A stretch of DNA of 64,000 nt, taken from NCBI GenBank assembly GCA_039029395.1, contig JBCCGG010000020.1:1-64000 (forward strand), given 5' to 3'. The position numbers were made by a program, and so were the translations under genes. The notes beneath the pieces were generated by a model. It saw only the letters and a list, made by a program, of their open reading frames with translations. It had not been told where the DNA came from and searched no databases. Source of the DNA: JBCCGG01 sp039029395 (GTDB lineage: Bacteria > Pseudomonadota > Alphaproteobacteria > Kiloniellales > JAKSDN01). Position 1 is the first letter of the stretch. Each line of letters opens with the position of its first letter. This document shows, piece after piece, positions 25,476 through 33,693 of the stretch.

Positions 25476-25896
25476 CGCTCTTGTCTTCAAAGGTGAACTC
25501 GAAGGCATGGGGCAGCAGCTCCGCCATGGTGAAGCTGGCGCGCACGCCTTCAAGCCCGGCGATGTGAATCACGGTGTCCTTGTCGGCGAATTCGGAAAGC
25601 CTCTGGCGGCAACCGCCGCAAGGCGTGCAGAGACCTTCGTCGTCGGCCACCACGAGGGCTTCGAGAATGCGCTTGGCGCCGGACGCGACCATGACGCCGA
25701 TCGCGCTGGCCTCGGCGCACTGGCTCTGCGGATAGGCGATGTTTTCGACGTTGCAGGCCGTATAGAGGCGCCCGTCGTCACACCTGAGGCAAGCCCCGAC
25801 CTTGAATCCGGAGTACGGAACGTGCGCTCGGTCGCGGGTCTTTAGCGCCGCCTGGAACATCTCGTCGCGCGTCGAGGTCCCGCTCATAGCCCTCAT
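25468..25896 (-). CDS. cdd: Cytidine deaminase
   Basis: A 142-residue homotetrameric-type cytidine deaminase that converts cytidine and deoxycytidine to the uridine forms. The zinc site is Cys 60 and catalytic Glu 62 in QCAEASAIG, with Cys 93 and Cys 96 in CTPCGGCRQ; the substrate-binding NVENIAYP is present. The ATG at 25896 overlaps the preceding permease stop by four bases (ATGA), so it is preferred over the second ATG at 25887. It feeds the deoA/deoC salvage steps downstream. Confidence 0.95.
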   Translation of the reverse strand: MRAMSGTSTRDEMFQAALKTRDRAHVPYSGFKVGACLRCDDGRLYTACNVENIAYPQSQCAEASAIGVMVASGAKRILEALVVADDEGLCTPCGGCRQRLSEFADKDTVIHIAGLEGVRASFTMAELLPHAFEFTFEDKSDG

Positions 25897-26867
25897 CTTT
25901 CCTTTACGTAGGGAATGCCACTCGCCTTGGGGGCGACCGCTTTGCCGACGAAACCGGCCAGCAAGACGACGGTCAAAACATAGGGCAAAGATTGTATCAC
26001 CTGGATCGGGATCTCACCAATGATCGGAAGAACCACACCTTGCAAGCGGATCTGAAGGGCGTCCGTGAAGGCAAAGAGCAGGCAGGCGAAAACCGTCGGC
26101 ACCGGCTTCCACTTGCCGAAGATCATCGCGGCCAAAGCCAGGTAGCCCTTGCCGGCCGTCATGTCGCGCACAAAGCCGGCGGCGTGGGCGGTCGAGAGAT
26201 AGGCGCCGGCAACCCCGCACAATAGCCCGCAAACGATCATCGCCCGGTAGCGCATGCCGGCAACGGAGATGCCGGCCGTATCCGCCGCGTCGGGATTCTC
26301 ACCCACCGCGCGCAGACGCAAGCCGAAACGGGTCCGATAAATCAGGATCGCGATTACCGGAATCAACGCGATGGTGGCATAGACCAGCAGGTTGTGACCG
26401 CTCACCACCTCCTTATAGAGCGGCCCGACAACCGGGATCGGTGCGAGGATATCGCTCATGGGCAAGGCGAAGCCGGCGAAGCGCGCCTCGCCGGACAGCG
26501 CTGGGGTCTGACCGCCGAGGCCAAACCAGGCGATCGCCAAGGTCGGCCCAAGGCCAGCAACGAGGATGTTGAGCGCCATACCCGAAACCACTTGGTTGCC
26601 GTGGTGGGTGACGCAGGCATAGGCGTGCACTAGGCCGAGGCAGACCGAGACCACCAGGGCCGCGCCCAGGCCGAGCCAAGCCGACTCGGTGCTCGCCGCA
26701 ACCGCCGCCGCGGCAAAGGCGCCGGCCAGCATCTTGCCCTCCAGGCCGATATCAACCACGCCGGAGCGCTCGGCCACCATGCCGGCGAAGGCCGCTAGGA
26801 CCAATGGCGTGGCCAGTCGGATTGTCGAGTCCATGAGGGTCAGGATGCTGAGGAGATGCTCCATCAT
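25893..26867 (-). CDS. BMP-type nucleoside ABC transporter permease (second subunit)
   Basis: A 324-residue BPD_transp_2-family permease with about 8-10 hydrophobic segments and the glycine-rich AFAGMVAERSGVVDIGLEGKM found in RbsC/NupQ-like proteins. It starts at 26867 with a four-base overlap with the other permease. Together with that permease, the ATPase and the BMP protein upstream it forms a complete nucleoside importer, feeding cytidine deaminase, DeoC and DeoA encoded in the same transcript. Confidence 0.92.
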   Translation of the reverse strand: MMEHLLSILTLMDSTIRLATPLVLAAFAGMVAERSGVVDIGLEGKMLAGAFAAAAVAASTESAWLGLGAALVVSVCLGLVHAYACVTHHGNQVVSGMALNILVAGLGPTLAIAWFGLGGQTPALSGEARFAGFALPMSDILAPIPVVGPLYKEVVSGHNLLVYATIALIPVIAILIYRTRFGLRLRAVGENPDAADTAGISVAGMRYRAMIVCGLLCGVAGAYLSTAHAAGFVRDMTAGKGYLALAAMIFGKWKPVPTVFACLLFAFTDALQIRLQGVVLPIIGEIPIQVIQSLPYVLTVVLLAGFVGKAVAPKASGIPYVKER

Positions 26868-27949
26868 GATCGCACCTGAAAGAGCTTCTTGATGGGATTG
26901 CGGAAGATGTTTTCCAAGGCGCCACAGAACAGGATCACCAGGCCCTGGATGACGACGACCATGTCGCTGGTGAAGTTGCGGATCTCAAAGGCGAGCTCGG
27001 TGCCGCCCTGGTAGAGCGCGCCAAACAGCAGGGCGGCGAAGATCACGCCAATCGGATGGTTGCGGCCCATCAGCGCCACCGCGATTCCCATAAAGCCGAA
27101 ACCGGCGGTGAAACCCAGGACCAAGCGGTGCTGGGAGCCCATCACCTCGTTGACGGCCATCATGCCGGCCAGCGCGCCTGAGATCGCCATGGCCAGCATG
27201 ATGCTTCGCCCCGGCGAGATGCCGCCGTAGCGCGCGGCCTGCTCGTTGGCGCCGGTGCAGCGCACCTCGTAGCCCCAGCGGGTGCGCCAGAGGAACAGCC
27301 ATACCAGGGCCGCCGCCGCGAGCGCCACCAGGAAGGAGATGTTGAGCGGCGACCGACCGGCCGGCAGGCCGATCGCCTGCAGGATGTCACGGGCTTGGGG
27401 CAGCCAGCCGGCTTGATCGAAGCGGATGGTCTGGGGGTTCTGCTGCCCGGGCGCGATCAACACGTCGACCAGAAGATAGTTGAGCAGGATCGCCGCCAGG
27501 AAGTTGAACATGATGGTGGTGATCACCGTGTGGCTGCCCCGGGCCGCCTGGAGATAGCCCGGCACGAAAGCCCAAGCGCCGCCGAACAAAACCGCCGCGA
27601 CGATCGCCAAGGGCAGCAGCAGGGGCCAGGCGGTGCCGTCGAAGCCGATGCAGACCAGGGCAACTCCGAGCCCGCCCATGGTGGCTTGGCCCTCGCCACC
27701 GATGTTGAAGAGGCCGCAGTGAAAAGCGACCGCAACCGCCAGGCCGGTGAAGATCAGACTGGTGGTATAGAACAGGGTGTAGCCGATCTGGCTGGCCGAA
27801 CCGAAGGCACCCCACACCAAGGCCTTGAGCGCGACCCAAGGCGGCTCGCCAACCGCCAGCACCACGAGGCCGGCTAGCAGCAGGGCTGCGATCAAGTTGA
27901 TTAGAGGAATCAGGAAGAGGTCAACCCAGCGCGGCAAATCCCTAGCCAT
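26864..27949 (-). CDS. BMP-type nucleoside ABC transporter permease (first subunit)
   Basis: A 361-residue inner-membrane permease of the BPD_transp_2 family, with the N-terminal pattern VDLFLIPLINLIAALLLAGL and the loop HCGLFNIGGEGQATMGGLG. It begins 8 bases inside the 3' end of the ATPase gene and overlaps the next permease by four bases. The family includes NupP and the PnrCDE purine nucleoside importer. A nucleoside substrate is supported by the adjacent salvage enzymes. Confidence 0.92.
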   Translation of the reverse strand: MARDLPRWVDLFLIPLINLIAALLLAGLVVLAVGEPPWVALKALVWGAFGSASQIGYTLFYTTSLIFTGLAVAVAFHCGLFNIGGEGQATMGGLGVALVCIGFDGTAWPLLLPLAIVAAVLFGGAWAFVPGYLQAARGSHTVITTIMFNFLAAILLNYLLVDVLIAPGQQNPQTIRFDQAGWLPQARDILQAIGLPAGRSPLNISFLVALAAAALVWLFLWRTRWGYEVRCTGANEQAARYGGISPGRSIMLAMAISGALAGMMAVNEVMGSQHRLVLGFTAGFGFMGIAVALMGRNHPIGVIFAALLFGALYQGGTELAFEIRNFTSDMVVVIQGLVILFCGALENIFRNPIKKLFQVRS

Positions 27950-29492
27950 TGGCCAGTCCCTCGCCAGCCATCATCAAGCCGATGTCGCGGGTCGTCGCCT
28001 GATCGGCCGCCACGGTGCCGACCACCCGGCCCTGAAACATCACGGCGATCCGGTCGGCAAGAGCCAGGATCTCTTCCAGCTCGGCCGAGACCAGGAGGAT
28101 CGCGGCACCGCTGTCGCGCATCTCGATCAGGCGCCGGTGAATGAACTCGATCGCGCCGATGTCGACGCCCCGGGTCGGCTGACCGACCAGCAGCAGGGCC
28201 GGTCCCGGTTCCATCTCCCGGGCCAGAACCAGCTTCTGCTGATTGCCGCCGGAAAAGGCGCCGGTGCGCCAGCGCGGCGCGGGCGGGCGCACGTCGAAGG
28301 CCTCCATCAGGCTTTGGCAATGTGCGATCACGGCGGTCCGGTCGCTCAAGACCCGACCATTGATGTCTTTGTTGTCGTGATAGCCGAGGATCGCGCTCTC
28401 GCTGGCGTCGAAGGAGACAACGACTCCCCGTTTGAGGCGGTCCTCGGGCACATGGCCAATGCCCAACTTTCGCAAGGCCCGGGGGTCGGTCATGGCCTGG
28501 GCCGATGCCGTGGGTCGGTCAAGTACCCGAATGTCACCGCCGGTTGGCCGGCGCAGGCCGGAAAGGCATTCCAGGAGCTCGCTCTGCCCGTTACCGGCGA
28601 CACCGGCAATACCGAGAATCTCGCCGGCACGTACCTCAAGCGACACGCTATCCAGCGGGGTCGCGCCCGCTTGATCCCGAATCGTCAGGCCATCGACCTC
28701 CAGCACGGGTTTCCCAGCCCGCGCCGGGGTCTTTTCGACCCGCAGGAGCACAGGGCGCCCGACCATCATCTCGGCCAGCTCTTCCTTGGTGGTCTTCTCG
28801 GTCGCCACGTGACCGACCACGGCGCCGTCGCGCATCACCGTGACCTGGTCGGTGACCGCCAGGATCTCCTGGAGCTTGTGGGTGATCAGGATAACCGTCT
28901 TGCCTTCAGACTTGAGGCGTCGGAGGATCTTGAACAGCTCGTCGGTCTCGCGCGGGGTGAGCACCGCGGTCGGCTCGTCGAGCACGATGATTTCGGCGCC
29001 GCGAAACAACAGCTTGAGAATCTCGGCACGCTGCAGCAGGCCAACCGGCAGGTCCTCGATCAAGGCATCGGGATCGAGTTCCAGGCCGTAGTTGCGCTCA
29101 ATTTCCTCCAGGCTGCGGCGGGCTTCGGCCAAGGTCTCGCGAACCCAGAAGCCGCTTTCGGCGCCAAGCACCAGGTTCTCGAGCACGGTGAAGTTGTCCA
29201 CCAGCATGAAGTGCTGATGGACCATGCCGATGCCCCGGGCGATCGCATCCTCGGGACCAGAGATGCGCACCGGCTTGCCGGATATGACGATGTCGCCCCG
29301 ATCGGCTTGATAGTAGCCGTAGAGGATTTTCATCAGGGTCGACTTGCCGGCGCCGTTCTCGCCGACAATCCCATGGATCGTGCCGGCGGGAACAGCCATG
29401 TCAACCGCGCGGTTGGCGTGTACCGCGCCGAAGCGCTTGTCGATACCTCTAAGCTCTATGGCCGCCGGGGCGAGACCGGCCTCAGTAGTCAC
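27942..29492 (-). CDS. BMP-type nucleoside ABC transporter, tandem ATP-binding protein
   Basis: About 516 residues holding two fused nucleotide-binding domains, as in RbsA, MglA and NupO. The first has Walker A GENGAGKSTLMKILYG and Walker B EIIVLDEPTAVLTP. The second has a degenerate Walker A (GVAGNGQSE) and the signature FSGGNQQKLVLARE, the usual asymmetry of this family. I start it at the GTG at 29492 (VTTEAGLAPAAIELRGI), which overlaps the binding-protein gene by 11 bases; the frame reaches an earlier ATG at 29561, but without family sequence. Start confidence is moderate. Confidence 0.88.
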   Translation of the reverse strand: MTTEAGLAPAAIELRGIDKRFGAVHANRAVDMAVPAGTIHGIVGENGAGKSTLMKILYGYYQADRGDIVISGKPVRISGPEDAIARGIGMVHQHFMLVDNFTVLENLVLGAESGFWVRETLAEARRSLEEIERNYGLELDPDALIEDLPVGLLQRAEILKLLFRGAEIIVLDEPTAVLTPRETDELFKILRRLKSEGKTVILITHKLQEILAVTDQVTVMRDGAVVGHVATEKTTKEELAEMMVGRPVLLRVEKTPARAGKPVLEVDGLTIRDQAGATPLDSVSLEVRAGEILGIAGVAGNGQSELLECLSGLRRPTGGDIRVLDRPTASAQAMTDPRALRKLGIGHVPEDRLKRGVVVSFDASESAILGYHDNKDINGRVLSDRTAVIAHCQSLMEAFDVRPPAPRWRTGAFSGGNQQKLVLAREMEPGPALLLVGQPTRGVDIGAIEFIHRRLIEMRDSGAAILLVSAELEEILALADRIAVMFQGRVVGTVAADQATTRDIGLMMAGEGLANG

Positions 29493-30480
29493 AAGAGCTG
29501 GTGGCCATGTAGTCCGCGACCGCGATATCGCCGGCGACGATCTTGGCCTTGGCCACCTCAACAGCGGCTTCCATGTCCTGGCTGACCAAATCGCGGTTGT
29601 TTTCGTCGAGCGCCCAGCCGACCCCTTGGTCCGACAGGCCGAGCACCTTGATGCCGGGCTCCCAGGTACCGTTCATGGCCGAGTTGTAGGCCTCCTCGAC
29701 CGCCACATCGACCCGCTTGACCATGGAGGTCAGCATGGAGCCGGGGTGCAGGTGGTTCTGGTTGGAGTCGACGCCAATCGCCAGCTTGCCGGCGTCGACC
29801 GCCGCCTGATAGACCCCGACGCCGGTACCGCCGGCCGCGGCGAAGACCACGTCGGCGCCCCGGTCGAATTGACTCTGGGCCAGCTCGCCGCCCTTGGTCG
29901 GATCGTTCCAGGCGGACGGCGTATTGCCGGTCATGTTGACCAAGACCTCGACATCCGGGTTGGCGTGCTTGGCGCCCTGCTCGTAGCCGCAGGCGAACTT
30001 GCGGATCAGCGGAATGTCCATACCGCCGATGAAGCCGACCTTGCCGGTCTTGGAGGCCAAGCCCGCCAGGAGGCCGACCAGGTAGGAGCCCTCGTGCTCC
30101 TTGAACACGATGGACTGCACGTTGGGCGCCTCGACCACCCCGTCGATCAGGGTGAACTTTATGTCAGGATACTCGGCCGCAACGGTTTCCACGGCAGAGG
30201 TTTGTGCGAAGGAAACCGCGACGATGATGTTCGCGCCGCGCCGGGCCATGTTGCGCAAGGCCTGCTCGCGCTGGGCCTCGGCGGTCGGATCGAACTCGAT
30301 GTAGTCGATGCCGGTTTTGGCCTTAAAGCTCTCCGCGCCGTTGTAGGCCGCTTCGTTGAAGGATTTGTCGAACTTGCCGCCTAGATTGTAAAGCAAACCC
30401 GGAGCGACCTCTTCCGCCGCCACGGCCGTGCCGCCGGCCAATACCGCGGCAAGGGCCAAGCTTGCGAAAAACTTTCCCAT
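29482..30480 (-). CDS. BMP/PnrA-family nucleoside-binding periplasmic protein
   Basis: A 332-residue periplasmic protein with a Sec signal peptide (MGKFFASLALAAVLAGGTAVAA) and no lipobox Cys. Family features include LLYNLGGKFDKSFNEAAYNG, the FIGGMDIPLIRKF segment and DSNQNHLHPGSMLTSMVKR. BMP proteins (PnrA, BmpA, NupN-like) bind purine and pyrimidine nucleosides. It is the first gene of the nucleoside importer, 61 bases after the GST-like gene of the preceding cluster, so the two clusters may be co-transcribed. Confidence 0.93.
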   Translation of the reverse strand: MGKFFASLALAAVLAGGTAVAAEEVAPGLLYNLGGKFDKSFNEAAYNGAESFKAKTGIDYIEFDPTAEAQREQALRNMARRGANIIVAVSFAQTSAVETVAAEYPDIKFTLIDGVVEAPNVQSIVFKEHEGSYLVGLLAGLASKTGKVGFIGGMDIPLIRKFACGYEQGAKHANPDVEVLVNMTGNTPSAWNDPTKGGELAQSQFDRGADVVFAAAGGTGVGVYQAAVDAGKLAIGVDSNQNHLHPGSMLTSMVKRVDVAVEEAYNSAMNGTWEPGIKVLGLSDQGVGWALDENNRDLVSQDMEAAVEVAKAKIVAGDIAVADYMATSSCDY

Positions 30481-30541
30481 TTTGCTTTCCTCCCAATCCC
30501 GATGACGCCACAGGCTGGTTGCCTCAGCCTCAAGTCAACCA

Positions 30542-31198
30542 CTAAGCGGCGCCCTCGACAAGCGAACCCTCGCCTTGCCAGGGGACCAGGATGCCAGGCA
30601 TGTCGACGAACCCGGGCAGGCGCATGACCCGGACCAGCCAGCGCTCAATGGCCGGGTATTCGTCGCGGGCGATGCCGCCGTCGTTGCTGAGCGCCACATA
30701 GGGAAAGCAGGCGATGTCGGCAACCGTCGGATCGGGGCCGGCGACCCAATCTTGCCCGCGCAGCTCCTGCTCGGCCAGATGGTCGTCGAGCACCAGGAAG
30801 GCGGCATGGGCCGCGGCGCGCAAGGACGCGATGTCGCCGGGATAGTTGAGCAGGTCATGGAGGCGCGCCGCCGAAGCGGCCATGATCTCGCCGCCGGCAA
30901 AGGCAAGCCACATGGCGACTCGGCCCCGGGTCGCCGGCTTATTCGGATACCAAGTGCCGCCTTTGTCGTACTCGGATGCCAGATAGACCAGGATCGCCTG
31001 TGCGTCGCGCAGCAAAACGTCGCCATCGCGCAGCAGCGGGATTTGGCCGAGCGGATTGAGCGCCAGATAATCCGGCTTCCTGTGGGCTCTGCCCGGATAG
31101 AAGTCGACGGGAATCTTTTCGTAGTCCAGTCCTAGAATGTTCAGGAATAGCCGGACTTTGTAGCAACTGCCGGAGAGGATGTAGTCGTAGAGCTGCAT
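30542..31198 (-). CDS. Glutathione S-transferase-like protein, possible NdmE-type partner
   Basis: A 218-residue GST. The N-terminal thioredoxin-fold domain contains YDYILSGSCYKVRLFLNILG and NPLGQIPLLRDGDVLLRDA; the C-terminal helical domain contains GPDPTVADIACFPYVALSND. It follows the cluster-less oxygenase subunit by 13 bases in the same direction. In the Pseudomonas methylxanthine pathway a GST homologue of similar size (NdmE) has a structural role in a complex with the Rieske-less oxygenase NdmC, and this gene occupies the matching position. A general detoxifying GST is the alternative. Confidence 0.8.
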   Translation of the reverse strand: MQLYDYILSGSCYKVRLFLNILGLDYEKIPVDFYPGRAHRKPDYLALNPLGQIPLLRDGDVLLRDAQAILVYLASEYDKGGTWYPNKPATRGRVAMWLAFAGGEIMAASAARLHDLLNYPGDIASLRAAAHAAFLVLDDHLAEQELRGQDWVAGPDPTVADIACFPYVALSNDGGIARDEYPAIERWLVRVMRLPGFVDMPGILVPWQGEGSLVEGAA

Positions 31199-31211
31199 GG
31201 CTGCCTCCGTG

Positions 31212-32072
31212 CTATTGCACGCCGAAGCGCAGGCCCTGCCCGCGCAGCCAGCGGCGGTACTGGATCGAGGAGGTGTCGGCCGGGCTCGGCGTCTCGGCGC
31301 GCGGGTTGAGCGGCAGTCGCGACGGCCGTTGATTTTCCAGAATGATCCGGTCCTGCAGGAAGATGCCTTGCTGGAACTGGATCAGCTCCTCGTCGGAGGT
31401 CGTCTCGTCGTAGACCAGCATGAAGCAGTGGACGTCGCAGAGTGTCTCCTCCAAGGGCTGGGCGAAGAGGCCGACCAGATCGAAGGCGCCTTCCTTGCCC
31501 GGGCTCGATTTGTAGAGCACCGAGGAAAAGGGCTGGGGCACCCGGTAGGTATAGTCCACTTGGGCGCCGCCCGAGGAGGCCGCCATGGCCTGAGGCTGGT
31601 AGAAGCCGCAATCGGTGACCCAAAGCTCGCCGCTGGTCTCGTCGAGCTCGGCCTTGTAGGGAGTCACCTCAGTCAAGGGCTCGGCGCCGAGCACATTGGT
31701 ATGCACGAAGGGAAAGTGCGATAGATCGAGAAAATTCTCGACGATCCGCGCCGGCGAGGTGCGCACCGTGACCACGCCACAGATCACCAGACGCCGGCCA
31801 TTCTCCTCGAACTCCGGCATCTCGAAGAGCGCCCTGGCCGGGGTGCCCAGGGTGGTCCAGACATAGCCGTAGCGTTCTTGTACCGGCAGCGCGCGAAGGC
31901 TGCGCCCCTCGGCCGACTTCTCCTCAACGGCCAGCGTTCCGTCCGCCTCCCGCGTGGCCACGACGGACCGCCCGAGCAGACGGGTGCGGCGCGCCTTGCC
32001 CTTCGGCAGATCCTCGCTGCTTTCGATGACATACCATTGATCGATGGCGGCAGCATCCAGCTCCATGGTCAT
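31212..32072 (-). CDS. Rieske-oxygenase catalytic subunit lacking the [2Fe-2S] Rieske cluster (NdmC-like architecture)
   Basis: A 286-residue protein whose C-terminal part is a VanA/aromatic-ring-hydroxylase catalytic domain. The iron-binding and bridging residues fit Asn113-x2-Asp116-x2-His119-x4-His124 in VENFLDLSHFPFVH. The N-terminal 80 residues resemble the outer strands of a Rieske domain (WYVIESSEDLPKGK, YGYVWTTLG). However, the C-x-H and C-x2-H loops are missing: no Cys occurs before residue 98. Start at 32072, eight bases after GGAGG. The upstream gene supplies a separate Rieske domain, so the pair looks like one oxygenase split in two. The substrate may be an N-methyl heterocycle (inference). 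Confidence 0.82.
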   Translation of the reverse strand: MTMELDAAAIDQWYVIESSEDLPKGKARRTRLLGRSVVATREADGTLAVEEKSAEGRSLRALPVQERYGYVWTTLGTPARALFEMPEFEENGRRLVICGVVTVRTSPARIVENFLDLSHFPFVHTNVLGAEPLTEVTPYKAELDETSGELWVTDCGFYQPQAMAASSGGAQVDYTYRVPQPFSSVLYKSSPGKEGAFDLVGLFAQPLEETLCDVHCFMLVYDETTSDEELIQFQQGIFLQDRIILENQRPSRLPLNPRAETPSPADTSSIQYRRWLRGQGLRFGVQ

Positions 32073-32085
32073 GTCTTGCACCTCC

Positions 32086-32757
32086 TCAAGTCCGCAGGCG
32101 CCGCGCCCAACGGGCGACGGCAAGACGGGTTTGCCGATCGGTCTCCTCCGCCCCGCTCGAGCATGCGACCAAGTGCAGACCGCAACGATCATCGGTCATG
32201 TCTTGCAGCGCGATGACCAGGTCGTCCGGCGGCCCTTCCTCCTGGGACGCGGCGACGCGCAGCAGAGAGTGGCTCAATTGCTCGCCATTGGGCAAAGCCG
32301 TCCGCAGCCGACACGCCAAGGGCTCGAGCGCGCTTGCAACATAGATGCTCTTGCAGAACAGGTCATGCGAGCCAAACGCCGCCCCAGACTCGAAAGCGGA
32401 CCCCTCGCCGCCCTCCAGGTTGACCCAGATCAGACCGGCCGCCTCCATGCTGCCATAGCTCGGCACGCGGATGCTGGCTGGTGGCGTCGACTCCCGATGT
32501 GCCGGCATGAAGGCACAATGGCCGGTCTCGTCGAATTGCCAACCGTGATAGCGGCAGGATAGACGCTCCCCACGCACCTGGCCGAACGAGAGGCGCATAC
32601 CCCGATGAGGGCATTGGTTGCGCCAAGCCTGCACCGCGCCACTGGCGCCGCGCCAGATCGCGATGTCCTGGCCTTGCAGGGTGACGGCGCGCGCAGATCC
32701 CGCCGGGAGGTCGCTGCCACCCGATACGGCGTGCCATTCTAATTTATGCTGCGTCAT
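32086..32757 (-). CDS. Stand-alone Rieske [2Fe-2S] protein of a split oxygenase
   Basis: A 223-residue protein. The N-terminal half is a complete oxygenase-type Rieske domain: Cys49 and His51 in NQCPHRGMRL, Cys68 and His71 in SCRYHGWQFD. The C-terminal half of about 110 residues has no Asn/Asp/His/His iron motif, and I cannot assign it; it may be a residual SRPBCC-like fold or a docking region. It precedes the cluster-less catalytic subunit by 13 bases and follows a permease by 3. The likely role is electron transfer to the neighbouring mononuclear iron subunit. No reductase gene is in the window. Confidence 0.83.
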   Translation of the reverse strand: MTQHKLEWHAVSGGSDLPAGSARAVTLQGQDIAIWRGASGAVQAWRNQCPHRGMRLSFGQVRGERLSCRYHGWQFDETGHCAFMPAHRESTPPASIRVPSYGSMEAAGLIWVNLEGGEGSAFESGAAFGSHDLFCKSIYVASALEPLACRLRTALPNGEQLSHSLLRVAASQEEGPPDDLVIALQDMTDDRCGLHLVACSSGAEETDRQTRLAVARWARRLRT

Positions 32758-32760
32758 GGC

Positions 32761-33693
32761 TTAGGCCCTTCGATAGGGAACGCCCAGATTGGCCGGCTGG
32801 CCGGCCCGTACCCGCAGGCCCATCATCAAGAGAATCGAGGCGAGATAGGGCAAGGCCAGAAAAACCTGATGGGGAACCTCGACGCCGATCACCTGCACGT
32901 GGGTCGCGAGCGCCTCCAAAAAGGCGAAGACCAGTACGGCCGCCAGAACCCCTTTGGGCATCCAGTTGCCGGCTATGATCGCGACGATGGCCAGCCAGCC
33001 ACGGCCCGCGGTGACCTCGGAAAGAAAGCGGTCCGAGAAGCCCAGCATCAGAAAGCCGCCACCCAACCCGGTCATCACGCTGCCGAAGATCACCGCACCA
33101 TATTGGCGCCGGGCGACATTGACGCCCTTGACGTCGAGCGCCTTGGGGTTTTCGCCGAGGCAGCGGATCTCCAGACCGTACTTGGTGCGATAGAGAAAGT
33201 ACCAGACCAAGGGCACGGCCAGAATGGCCAGGTAGGTCAAGCCGCGTTGGGTAAAGAGGATCTCGCCCAAATAGGGGATCGACGACAAGCCCGGAATCGC
33301 CACGTTGCCGAAGCCTTCGAAAGTCGGTTGGGGCCGGCCGGCGATATAGCTGCGAAACCAGAAGAGCGTCAGGCCACCCGCCAAAAGGTTCAAACCCAGG
33401 CCCGTAACGAAGTGGTCGAGGCGCAGGGTGACGGTCATAAAGGCGACGACGAGGCCCATCACGGCGCCGGCCAACATGGCCGCGAGAATCGCGCCGGCCA
33501 GCGTGTCGGCGGCGGTGACCACGATATAGGCGACGAAGGCGCCCATCAGCATGGTGCCCTCGACTCCCATGTTCCAGATCCCGGCCCGTTGCGTGACCAG
33601 CTCGCCAATCGCGGCGAACAGCAGGGGCGTCATGATTCGCACCGTTGCGGCCAGAATGCTGACGATGATCGTCTCTTGAAAGAGCTCACCCAT
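32761..33693 (-). CDS. Second BMP-type ABC importer, permease subunit 2
   Basis: A 310-residue BPD_transp_2 permease with LLFAAIGELVTQRAGIWNMG and several hydrophobic spans, equivalent in role and order to the permease at 25893-26867 of the first importer but clearly diverged from it. It starts inside the 3' end of its partner (8-base overlap) and is followed after 3 bases by the stand-alone Rieske gene. Co-location with oxygenase genes suggests it imports their substrate. Confidence 0.92.
   Translation of the reverse strand: MGELFQETIIVSILAATVRIMTPLLFAAIGELVTQRAGIWNMGVEGTMLMGAFVAYIVVTAADTLAGAILAAMLAGAVMGLVVAFMTVTLRLDHFVTGLGLNLLAGGLTLFWFRSYIAGRPQPTFEGFGNVAIPGLSSIPYLGEILFTQRGLTYLAILAVPLVWYFLYRTKYGLEIRCLGENPKALDVKGVNVARRQYGAVIFGSVMTGLGGGFLMLGFSDRFLSEVTAGRGWLAIVAIIAGNWMPKGVLAAVLVFAFLEALATHVQVIGVEVPHQVFLALPYLASILLMMGLRVRAGQPANLGVPYRRA

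Noticed and set aside
27825..29585. 586-codon plus-strand frame opposite the nucleoside ABC ATPase
   Set aside because: Shadow of a gene with intact Walker and signature motifs; no domain is visible in the antisense product.
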